Shown: one piece after another, positions 6,187 through 13,378 of the stretch
Position numbering within the stretch: the first letter of the stretch is position 1
Layout of the letters: each line of letters begins with the position of its first letter
From: an uncultured Eubacteriales bacterium
Lineage (GTDB): Bacteria; Bacillota; Clostridia; Oscillospirales; Butyricicoccaceae
Reading direction: 5' to 3'
Length of the DNA stretch: 15,986 nucleotides
Assembly: GCA_910585875.1 (NCBI GenBank)
Contig: CAJUIK010000041.1
Span: 1-15,986 of the forward strand
The notes under the pieces: model-generated
Seen by the model: only the letters and a program-made list of their open reading frames with translations
What the model was told of the DNA's origin: nothing
Database searches by the model: none
Position numbers and translations under genes: made by a program

Positions 6187-6651
6187 ATGGCGACCATGCA
6201 GATACGACCTGACTACACAAACTCCCTCGCTATGAGGGCGGGAAACCAAGCGGCGCGCAAGCTGAACCAATCGGCCTCTGGACTGGAAGGGAAGGCTGGC
6301 AAGGCGGCGGAGCTGCAAACCAAGCGGCAACAGCTGCAAAACCAAATGATCCTGCTCAAAGCGGCGGGCACAGACGGCGCAGGCGCCGCCGCAGAAATGC
6401 AAAAGATTGTGGAGGCGGAGCTGGAAAAAGCGACCGCCGAACTGCGGAGAGCAAAAGGAAGCGGGGCCCAAGCCGCAGGGCGGGCGGAGGAAGCCAGGCT
6501 CGGCGCCCAGGCCGCCGCAGCCAGGCGCAGCGTGGATGTTTATGAACCGGAACAAGCGAACGCCGCCTCCCCAGGCATTTATCAGGTTCAAAAGGACGGC
6601 AAAGGCTACAAAATCTCCTTTTCCCCTTATCGAGAGGACGAAACCCGCTGA
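6187..6651 (+). CDS. Hypothetical Ala/Gln-rich coiled-coil protein
   Basis: A 154-residue protein that I do not recognise. The start at 6187 is chosen for the GGAGG six bases upstream; the frame is open to 6052, but that overlaps the regulator gene. There is no signal peptide or membrane helix. Residues 25-115 are helical and strongly biased to Ala, Gln, Glu, Lys and Arg, with coiled-coil heptads around LQTKRQQLQNQMILLKAA and VEAELEKATAELRRAK. A short tail with a different character follows, GIYQVQKDGKGYKISFSPYR, rich in Tyr and Lys. It stands alone: 100 bases behind the regulator and followed by hairpins. No promoter was identified in front, so read-through from the regulator promoter is possible. 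A structural or scaffold role is only a guess. Confidence 0.7.
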   Translation: MATMQIRPDYTNSLAMRAGNQAARKLNQSASGLEGKAGKAAELQTKRQQLQNQMILLKAAGTDGAGAAAEMQKIVEAELEKATAELRRAKGSGAQAAGRAEEARLGAQAAAARRSVDVYEPEQANAASPGIYQVQKDGKGYKISFSPYREDETR

Positions 6652-6679
6652 GGCGCCCTTGCCCTAAATTGTTCAATAA

Positions 6680-6703
6680 GGGCGGGAAGGACGCTTCCCG
6701 CCC
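6680..6703. other. Perfect hairpin behind the coiled-coil gene
   Basis: A 10-bp perfect stem (6680-6689 with 6694-6703) and loop GACG, 28 bases after the stop at 6651. No T run follows on the plus strand. A competing stem, GCCCT (6661-6665) with AGGGC (6679-6683), shares its left edge. Confidence 0.6.
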
Positions 6704-6722
6704 TCAAGCGTTGTGTGTGCAG

Positions 6723-6748
6723 ACGGCGCCCTTACGGCGCCGTTTTCT
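6723..6748 (+). terminator. Terminator before the restriction-modification island
   Basis: ACGGCGCC (6723-6730) pairs with GGCGCCGT (6736-6743), loop CTTAC, followed by TTTTCT. It would end transcription of the coiled-coil gene and insulate the operon that starts at 6824. Confidence 0.75.
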
Positions 6749-6823
6749 AAGAATTGGACTATATATGAATGAATGATATCTGAAAATGGACAAGGCGCAG
6801 TGTTTGAGAAGGGACGGCTTGCG

Positions 6824-9800
6824 ATGAAACTATTTGACAATATCACGGATATCCTCCGGGACGATTTGAAAAAGACGATCAAACGCGGCGGCAAAGTTTC
6901 GATAGCGGCCGCCTGCTTTTCTATGTATGCGTATGAAGAACTGAAAAGCCAACTGGAGCAGGCGGAAGAATTCCGCTTTATCTTCACCTCTCCGACCTTT
7001 GTTTCAGAACAAACTGAAAAACAAAGACGGGAGTTCTATATTCCGAGGCTCAGCAGGGAAAACAGCCTGTATGGAACGGAATTCGAGATCAAGCTGCGCA
7101 ACGAGATGACGCAGCGGGCTATTGCACGAGAGTGCGCCGGCTGGATCAAGCGCAAGGCTGTTTTCAAATCCAACCGTACCGGGGAAAATATGAGCGGCTT
7201 TATGGCAATCGATTCCCCTGAGGAGCAGGCCGCCTATCTGCCCCTGAACGGATTCACCACTGTGGATATCGGCTGTGAACGCGGCAATAACAGCTACAAT
7301 ATGATCAACCGCCTGGAAGCGCCCTTTTCCGCCCAGTATATGCGGCTGTTTGAAACGCTTTGGAACGACCGTGAAAAGATGCAGGATGTGACAGAAACAG
7401 TGATCTCCAACATCAGCGCGGCCTATCAGGAGAACTCGCCGGAGTTTATCTACTTCATGACGCTGTACCATGTTTTCAGCGAGTTTTTGAACGACATTTC
7501 CGAGGACGTCCTGCCCAACGAGGCCACCGGATTCAAGCAGAGCAAGATCTGGAGTATGCTTTACGATTTCCAGAAGGACGCCGTTCTCGCCGTCGTCAAC
7601 AAGCTGGAGCAGTATAACGGCTGTATCCTGGCGGACAGCGTCGGTTTGGGCAAAACTTTTACCGCCCTTGCCGTGATCAAGTACTACGAGAACCGGAATA
7701 AGTCCGTGTTGGTTCTTTGCCCCAAAAAGCTGGCGGGAAACTGGAATACCTATAAAGACAACTACGTCAACAACCCCATCGCCGCCGACCGGCTGAATTA
7801 TGACGTGTTGTTTCATACGGATCTGTCCCGCGCCGGCGGCGTCTCCAATGGGATGGATCTCGACCGGCTGAACTGGGGAAACTACGACCTTGTCGTCATC
7901 GACGAATCCCACAATTTCCGCAACGGAGCCGGAACCCATGCCAAAACCCAGGAGAACCGGTACGTCAAGCTGATGGACAAGGTGATTCGCGCAGGCGTCC
8001 GCACCAAGGCGCTGATGTTGTCCGCTACCCCCGTCAACAATCGCTTCGCCGACCTGAAAAACCAGCTTGCCATTGCCTATGAGGGCAAGCCAGAGCTGAT
8101 CAATGAAAAGCTGAATACTAAAAAGCCGATTGACGAAATCTTTCGTCAGGCGCAAAAATCCTTCAACGCTTGGAGCAAGCTCGCCCCGGAGGCGCGCGTT
8201 ACGGACGCGCTGCTCCGCTCCTTGGATTTTGATTTCTTCGAGCTTTTGGACAGCGTGACAATCGCCCGTTCCCGGAGACATATCGAAAAATACTACAATA
8301 CGGCGGCAATCGGCCAATTTCCACAGCGGCTGAAACCCATCTCGCTGCGCCCCAGCATGACCGATCTGTCCAGCGCCGTCAATTACAATCAGATATTTGA
8401 ACTGTTGACTCAGCTGAGCCTTTGCGTCTACGCGCCGTCAAACTACATCTTTCCGAGCAAAATGGAAAAGTATATCGATTTAACCCATAACAAGGGCAAT
8501 AGCCTCACCCAGCAGGGCCGCGAACAGGGGATTCGGCGGCTGATGAGCATCAATCTCCTCAAACGGCTGGAAAGCTCTGTGTACTCGTTTCACCTGACGC
8601 TTACCCGGATCCTCGGCCTCATTTCCAAAACCCTGAAAGCCATTGACAACTATGAAACATATGGAAGAGCCGATATCGATATGGTCGAGGCGTCTGAGGA
8701 CGACTTTGACCTGGAAGACGCCGGCGCCGATTATTTCGCCGTGGGCAAAAAGGTGAAGATCGATCTGGCCGATATGGATTACAAAACCTGGCGCAGCGAA
8801 CTGCAAAAGGATGCGGAGAACCTGGAGCTGCTGATTTTGATGATTGCCGACGTCACGCCGGAGCATGATTTGAAGCTCCAGAATCTTTTGAAATTGTTGG
8901 ACGAAAAAATGCGCAATCCCATCAACGAGGGCAACAAGAAGGCGCTGATCTTTTCAGCCTTCTCCGATACGGCGGAGTATCTATATGATCAAATATCAGT
9001 TTATGCCAAAGAAACCTATGGATTGGATACCGCGGTTATCACAGGAAGCATTGACGGGCGCACGACAATCAAAGGGCTGAAAGCTGATTTGAACAATGTG
9101 CTGACTTGCTTCTCGCCCATTTCCAAAGGGCGGGATGCGCTGACGCCGGGCAGCGCAAAGGAGATCGACATCCTGATCGCCACCGACTGTATTTCCGAAG
9201 GGCAGAACTTGCAGGACTGCGACTATTTGGTCAACTATGATATCCACTGGAACCCGGTGCGCATCATCCAGCGTTTTGGGCGGATCGACCGGATTGGCAG
9301 CAAAAACAAGGTGATTCAGCTGGTGAACTTCTGGCCGGATATGACGCTGGACGAGTATATCAACCTGAAATCCCGGGTGGAAACCCGGATGAAACTTTCC
9401 GTTATGACGTCCACTGGCGACGACGATTTAATCAACCCAGAGGAAAAGGGCGATCTGGAATACCGCAAGCAGCAGCTGAAGCGGCTCCAGGAGGAGGTTG
9501 TGGATATAGAGGATATGTCTGCCGGCGTTTCCATTGTGGATCTGGGGCTGAACGAATTTCGGCTCGATTTACTGGATTATATTAAAACCCATGGAGATTT
9601 GGCCCAAAAGCCCAAAGGGCTTCACGCAGTGGTTCCGGCGACAAAAGAAAACCCGCCGGGCGTGATTTTTGTCCTGCGCAATGTCAATAACAGCGTCAAT
9701 ATCGACAATCAAAACCGCATCCACCCCTTTTACATGGTCTATATCAGTATGGACGGAGAAGTGGTCTGCGATTATTTGAGCCCTCAGAAACTGCTGGATA

Positions 9801-10054
9801 CCGTCCGATTGCTGTGCAGAGGCAAATCGGAGCCGATTCTGCCGTTGTGCGAAACATTCAATAAGGAAACCGACGACGGAAAGAATATGAAGGAAGTGTC
9901 GCAGCTTCTTTCCGACGCCGTCGCCTCCATTGTTGATGTGAAAGAAGAGAGCGATATCGACAGCCTGTTTTCGGCAGGCGGGACCTCCGCCTTGGTGAAT
10001 ACGGTATCTGGGCTGGATGATTTTGAACTGATTTGTTTTCTGGTTGTAAAATAA
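6824..10054 (+). CDS. SNF2/DEAD-type helicase with PLD-like N-terminal domain
   Basis: A 1076-residue superfamily 2 ATPase. Residues 1-180 resemble the phospholipase D-like module of defence helicases (KVSIAAACFSMYAYEEL, RFIFTSPTF, GFTTVDIG), but no HKD catalytic motif is visible, so this part is probably structural or DNA-binding. The motor starts at about 245 (DFQKDAV). It has Walker A DSVGLGKT at 271-278, DESH at 360-363, SATP at 400-403, and after a long helical insertion (about 430-700) the second RecA lobe with ATDCISEGQNL (786-796) and the arginine-finger motif QRFGRIDRIGS (816-826). About 190 residues of unassigned C-terminus follow. The start at 6824 has AAGGGA upstream and the natural opening MKLFDNITDIL; an ATG at 6773 in frame is less likely. 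A weak promoter (TTGGAC 6754-6759, TATCTG 6777-6782) would fit only the later start. It is the first gene of the operon, 13 bases before the DUF4391 gene. It probably translocates along DNA for the neighbouring Type III system. Confidence 0.88.
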   Translation: MKLFDNITDILRDDLKKTIKRGGKVSIAAACFSMYAYEELKSQLEQAEEFRFIFTSPTFVSEQTEKQRREFYIPRLSRENSLYGTEFEIKLRNEMTQRAIARECAGWIKRKAVFKSNRTGENMSGFMAIDSPEEQAAYLPLNGFTTVDIGCERGNNSYNMINRLEAPFSAQYMRLFETLWNDREKMQDVTETVISNISAAYQENSPEFIYFMTLYHVFSEFLNDISEDVLPNEATGFKQSKIWSMLYDFQKDAVLAVVNKLEQYNGCILADSVGLGKTFTALAVIKYYENRNKSVLVLCPKKLAGNWNTYKDNYVNNPIAADRLNYDVLFHTDLSRAGGVSNGMDLDRLNWGNYDLVVIDESHNFRNGAGTHAKTQENRYVKLMDKVIRAGVRTKALMLSATPVNNRFADLKNQLAIAYEGKPELINEKLNTKKPIDEIFRQAQKSFNAWSKLAPEARVTDALLRSLDFDFFELLDSVTIARSRRHIEKYYNTAAIGQFPQRLKPISLRPSMTDLSSAVNYNQIFELLTQLSLCVYAPSNYIFPSKMEKYIDLTHNKGNSLTQQGREQGIRRLMSINLLKRLESSVYSFHLTLTRILGLISKTLKAIDNYETYGRADIDMVEASEDDFDLEDAGADYFAVGKKVKIDLADMDYKTWRSELQKDAENLELLILMIADVTPEHDLKLQNLLKLLDEKMRNPINEGNKKALIFSAFSDTAEYLYDQISVYAKETYGLDTAVITGSIDGRTTIKGLKADLNNVLTCFSPISKGRDALTPGSAKEIDILIATDCISEGQNLQDCDYLVNYDIHWNPVRIIQRFGRIDRIGSKNKVIQLVNFWPDMTLDEYINLKSRVETRMKLSVMTSTGDDDLINPEEKGDLEYRKQQLKRLQEEVVDIEDMSAGVSIVDLGLNEFRLDLLDYIKTHGDLAQKPKGLHAVVPATKENPPGVIFVLRNVNNSVNIDNQNRIHPFYMVYISMDGEVVCDYLSPQKLLDTVRLLCRGKSEPILPLCETFNKETDDGKNMKEVSQLLSDAVASIVDVKEESDIDSLFSAGGTSALVNTVSGLDDFELICFLVVK

Positions 10055-10067
10055 GGGGGATTGTGCT

Positions 10068-10724
10068 ATGATTGGATTGCCGAAAAGTACGGAATTTAAC
10101 CGGCGCATTCCAAAACAAAAATTTTATGAAAATCTTACCGTTTCTCCAGCGCTGAAACGTATCTTTGTGGATCAGATCAAGGTCGTTTGGTGGCGCAACA
10201 AGATTGCGCCGGCCACGATGAACCTTGCCGCAGGGAAGACGGTGACGGAAATCGAGGTTTTTGAGGTCTGCTTGTCCGCGCCGCAACTGGACGAGGCCGT
10301 TCTGCGGCAAATCGACAAGGAGATACCCTATCACATCCTGTTTTTGCTGGAGTATGAGGGCAAATATCAGGCGTGGACGGCCTATAAAGAAACGGCGGAC
10401 AGCGGGGCCAACGCCTTCAAGGTTGGGACCTACTACCGCACCGATTGGATGGAGGAAGCAGCCCTGCCGCTGAAAGCGGAAGGGCTGCATACCGACCAAG
10501 TCTATGAAAATTTTGTCCGCCAGATCGCCGGCCAGGCCCTGGCGGGCAAAGACGAGACGCTGAAAGAATCCATAGAGCGGGACGGGCGCAGAAAGGAACT
10601 GCAAAAGCAGATCGCGGAGCTGGAAAAGAAAGTCCGCCGGGAGAAGCAGTTTAACAAGCAGGTGGAGCTGAACGGGCAGTTGAAACGGCTGAAGAGGGAA
10701 TTGGGGGGAGACATGAAAAAATGA
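10068..10724 (+). CDS. DUF4391-type protein of the Type III R-M operon
   Basis: A 218-residue protein with the opening MIGLPKSTEFNRRIPKQKFY, which I recognise as the DUF4391 type often annotated between such helicases and Type III methyltransferases. The body has a compact mixed region (about 40-165), including VEFKIAW-like segments here read as IDKEIPYHILFLLEYEGKYQ and VGTYYRTDWM. The last 45 residues are a highly charged coiled coil (KELQKQIAELEKKVRREKQ). No catalytic motif is evident. The ribosome site is AGGGGGA 7 bases before the ATG. It follows the helicase stop by 13 bases, and its own stop overlaps the next start as ATGA. A role in linking helicase and Mod/Res or in substrate recognition is inference from gene order only. 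Confidence 0.75.
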   Translation: MIGLPKSTEFNRRIPKQKFYENLTVSPALKRIFVDQIKVVWWRNKIAPATMNLAAGKTVTEIEVFEVCLSAPQLDEAVLRQIDKEIPYHILFLLEYEGKYQAWTAYKETADSGANAFKVGTYYRTDWMEEAALPLKAEGLHTDQVYENFVRQIAGQALAGKDETLKESIERDGRRKELQKQIAELEKKVRREKQFNKQVELNGQLKRLKRELGGDMKK

Positions 10725-11395
10725 AGCCACACAAGTGGACTATTATTGTTACTGCACCCCTTGCGCTTATCTCGTTTATAATTTGCATTGCGCTGCATTA
10801 CTCGAGGCATTGTGAAGAGGCTGAGTTTTGGGTCAATGTTTGCTTGGCTGTATTTGGAAGTTCGCTATTAACCCTTTTTACGGCTATATCAAACTACTAT
10901 GATGAACGAAAAAGAACATTTGTAAGATTTGAAACAGAAATTATTCAGATGCTACGATTTATTGAGAGATATGATAGAAATTGGGGATTGGAAGACAAGG
11001 TGAAATTTCTCATTTCATATATAGAATTGAATAAGAATTTGTTTTGGTATGAGTACGATAATATGGATTTCTTTTCAAGAACATTACAGAATGATATTTG
11101 TCAAAATATATGTTGTCCTATGGAGGATTTCAACAAATTTCTCCATGGGAATGAAAAAAGATTTCGGATTTTCCTTGATGAATCTACCTGCAAGAATCCA
11201 GAAATTAAAAGGATTATGTATGAACTTGAACGCAAGCTATTCAACATTAAAAAAGATGTGCGCGATAATTCCAACAGTTCTCATACCTTAATGGAGTCAA
11301 CATCCTCTAAGTTTGTATTGGAAATGTCAAAACAGATAAACAGACTGCGTAAAAAAGTATTTTTTCGGAAATCGGAGGCTAATGCAAATGACTAA
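10721..11395 (+). CDS. Two-helix membrane protein of unknown function, AT-rich insert in the R-M operon
   Basis: A 224-residue protein with two membrane helices near the N-terminus (about 7-27 and 37-60: TIIVTAPLALISFIICIALH and VNVCLAVFGSSLLTLFTAIS). A cytoplasmic helical domain of about 160 residues follows, rich in Lys, Glu, Asn, Phe and Tyr, ending in a basic coil (INRLRKKVFFRKSEAN). I know no function for it and see no enzyme motif. Hand counts on sampled lines give about 27-38% GC, against about 60% in flanking genes, and codon use is correspondingly A/T-ending, so it is a likely foreign insert. It is nevertheless wired into the operon: ATGA overlap with the DUF4391 gene, GGGGGAG ten bases upstream, and an 8-base overlap with Mod, whose ribosome site lies in its last codons. 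A membrane-acting effector or membrane tether of the R-M complex are the two ideas the context suggests. Confidence 0.85.
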   Translation: MKPHKWTIIVTAPLALISFIICIALHYSRHCEEAEFWVNVCLAVFGSSLLTLFTAISNYYDERKRTFVRFETEIIQMLRFIERYDRNWGLEDKVKFLISYIELNKNLFWYEYDNMDFFSRTLQNDICQNICCPMEDFNKFLHGNEKRFRIFLDESTCKNPEIKRIMYELERKLFNIKKDVRDNSNSSHTLMESTSSKFVLEMSKQINRLRKKVFFRKSEANAND

Positions 11396-13253
11396 CGCCG
11401 AAAAACTGAAAATGGAAACCCCTGACCTGACCCAAAGCAACATTGAAAAACTGGCCGCCTTGTTTCCGGCTTGCGTGACTGAAGCAAAAGGGGAGGACGG
11501 CAAGCTGAAAAGGGCGGTGAACTTTGAGTTGCTGCGGCAGATGCTGTCCGACGCAGTGTTGGAGGGCGACGAAGCCTATGAATTTACCTGGGTGGGTAAG
11601 AAGGCCGCTATTGTGGAGGCCAACAGACCCATCCGCAAGACCCTGCGGCCCTGTCCGGCGGAGAGCGTCAACTGGGACAGCACTGAAAACCTCTATATCG
11701 AGGGCGACAATCTGGAAGTGCTGAAGCTGCTGCAGGAGAGCTACCTGGGCAAGGTGAAGATGATTTATATCGACCCGCCCTACAACACCGGCAATGACTT
11801 CATCTATCGGGATAATTTTGCGCAGAGCCGAGAGGAATACAGCGAAGAATCCGGGCAGGTGGACGAGAACGGCGACCGGCTGTTCAAGAATACCGACAGC
11901 AACGGGCGGTTCCACTCCGATTGGTGCAGTATGATTTATTCCCGGCTGATGCTGGCGAGGAATTTGCTGAGTGATGATGGAAGCATCCTTATTTCAATTG
12001 ATGAAAGAGAATACGCCAATATCAAGCAGATCTGCAACGAGGTATTCGGAGAAAAAAATTACTTCGGCGATATTATTTGGGAAGCGACAACACAGCCAAT
12101 CAACGCGGGGTCTGCCCGCTTTGGGTTACAGAAGAAAACTGAAATTATCCTGTTTTATGGAAAGAATAAACTGGCCGTTCCCGGCTTTACATTGGAGAAG
12201 ATGGAGGGGGGATTATCATATCCTCATAATGGGAAATATGGGAAATGCCGATTTGAAATCATAGAGAAATCAGATTCTGGGAATTATAGCCGTCCTTCCA
12301 TGCGTTTTCCGATTCTCGGACAATACCCACGCGAAGGGAAACGTTGGCAGATTGGAGAATCGACGGCCAGAGCGCTTGAACGCGAAGGAAAGGTTGAAAT
12401 TGTAGACGGAATTGTCAAAAAAGCTGTGTATCCAGAGGATGAATCAGATAAAATACAATATAAGCCCTTTTGGTCTTTGCTGAATGCCGACGATGTAGGA
12501 ACCGCTCAAACGGGAAAAGAAGAGCTTAATATCATAATGGGATCCCCAATTGGATTTGATACAGTCAAGCCTGTTCGCTTATTGAAGAAGCTTATTTCCT
12601 ATCATGGAGATTCTCCTTTAGTCCTCGATTTCTTCTCCGGTTCCGCTACCACCGCTCACGCCGTAATGCAGTTAAACGCCGAAGACGGCGGGCACAGGAA
12701 ATTCATCATGGTACAGTTGCCGGAACCCTGCGACGAAAAGAGCGAAGCCTACAAGGCGGGCTATCCCAATATCTGCGAAATCGGCAAAGAGCGCATCCGC
12801 CGGGCGGCGAAAAAAATCGCCGCCGACAACCCCGGCAAGCCCTTTGACGGCGGCTTCCGTGTGTTCAAACTGGACGACGCCAACATGACCGATGTGTATT
12901 ACTCCGCCGGGGAATATGACCAAAATATGCTGGACCGGCTGGAAAACAACATCAAGCCCGACCGCACCGACCTGGACCTGCTGTTCGGTTGCCTGCTGGA
13001 GTGGGGCCTGCCCCTGTCCATGCCGTATACCTCCGAGCAGATCGAGGGCTGCGCCGTCCACACCTATAACGGCGGCGACCTGATCGCCTGCTTTGAAGAA
13101 AACATCCCGGAGAGCGTCGTCAAAGAAATCGCCAAGCGCCAGCCCCTCCGGGCGGTGTTCCGGGACAGCAGCTTTGCCAACAGCCCCGCCAAAATCAACG
13201 TGGGCGAGATTTTCAAGTTGATAGCCCCGGGCGCTACGGTGAAGGTGCTGTAA
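11388..13253 (+). CDS. mod: Type III restriction-modification methyltransferase subunit (Mod)
   Basis: A 621-residue N6-adenine DNA methyltransferase of the beta class, which should methylate one strand of a short asymmetric site and also give site recognition to the Mod-Res complex. The catalytic motif DPPY is at 129-132 (YIDPPYNTGNDF), preceded by the Type III-type N-terminus ending YIEGDNLEVLKLLQESYLGK. The AdoMet motif FSGSATTAHAVMQLN starts at 416; the beta-class order DPPY, target domain, FxGxG holds, although the third Gly is Ala. The target-recognition region between (about 220-395) is AT-rich (roughly 37-43% GC by hand), unlike both ends of the gene. ATGs lie at 11382 and 11388; the latter is chosen because GGAGG is nine bases before it and only three before the former. 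The gene overlaps the membrane-protein gene by 8 bases and precedes res. Confidence 0.93.
   Translation: MTNAEKLKMETPDLTQSNIEKLAALFPACVTEAKGEDGKLKRAVNFELLRQMLSDAVLEGDEAYEFTWVGKKAAIVEANRPIRKTLRPCPAESVNWDSTENLYIEGDNLEVLKLLQESYLGKVKMIYIDPPYNTGNDFIYRDNFAQSREEYSEESGQVDENGDRLFKNTDSNGRFHSDWCSMIYSRLMLARNLLSDDGSILISIDEREYANIKQICNEVFGEKNYFGDIIWEATTQPINAGSARFGLQKKTEIILFYGKNKLAVPGFTLEKMEGGLSYPHNGKYGKCRFEIIEKSDSGNYSRPSMRFPILGQYPREGKRWQIGESTARALEREGKVEIVDGIVKKAVYPEDESDKIQYKPFWSLLNADDVGTAQTGKEELNIIMGSPIGFDTVKPVRLLKKLISYHGDSPLVLDFFSGSATTAHAVMQLNAEDGGHRKFIMVQLPEPCDEKSEAYKAGYPNICEIGKERIRRAAKKIAADNPGKPFDGGFRVFKLDDANMTDVYYSAGEYDQNMLDRLENNIKPDRTDLDLLFGCLLEWGLPLSMPYTSEQIEGCAVHTYNGGDLIACFEENIPESVVKEIAKRQPLRAVFRDSSFANSPAKINVGEIFKLIAPGATVKVL
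11960..12640 (+). other. AT-rich target-recognition segment inside mod
   Basis: Composition falls from about 58% GC in the 5' part of mod to about 37-43% on sampled lines here and rises again at the FSGSATTAHA motif. The encoded part lies between the two catalytic blocks, where Type III enzymes keep their DNA-specificity domain. Edges are approximate. Confidence 0.55.
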
Positions 13254-13279
13254 TTTGTCAGAAGTATCTGGCTGATTTA

Positions 13280-13306
13280 GATTGGGGAAATACTGTTTTC
13301 CCAATC
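13280..13306 (+). promoter_or_regulatory. Hairpin between mod and res
   Basis: An 11-bp stem with one G-U pair (13280-13290 with 13296-13306) and loop TACTG lies 26 bases after the mod stop and 72 before the res start. No T run follows, so it is not a standard terminator. It may act on mRNA stability or on the mod to res expression ratio. Confidence 0.5.
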
Positions 13307-13378
13307 CAAAACGGCGCTGGAAAAATCAGAAAAGGCAAAACGCTGTTTCGCCAATTTGAGCTATGGGAGCAAAAAATC

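Noticed and set aside
6773..6823. Earlier in-frame start of the helicase
   Set aside because: The ATG at 6824 has a better ribosome site and the natural family-like opening; the extra 17 residues look like untranslated leader.
7004..8317. 437-codon minus-strand open frame within the helicase gene
   Set aside because: Antisense shadow; the plus-strand helicase motifs are intact throughout.
11382..11387. Earlier in-frame start of mod
   Set aside because: Only three bases separate it from the GGAGG; the ATG six bases later has correct spacing.
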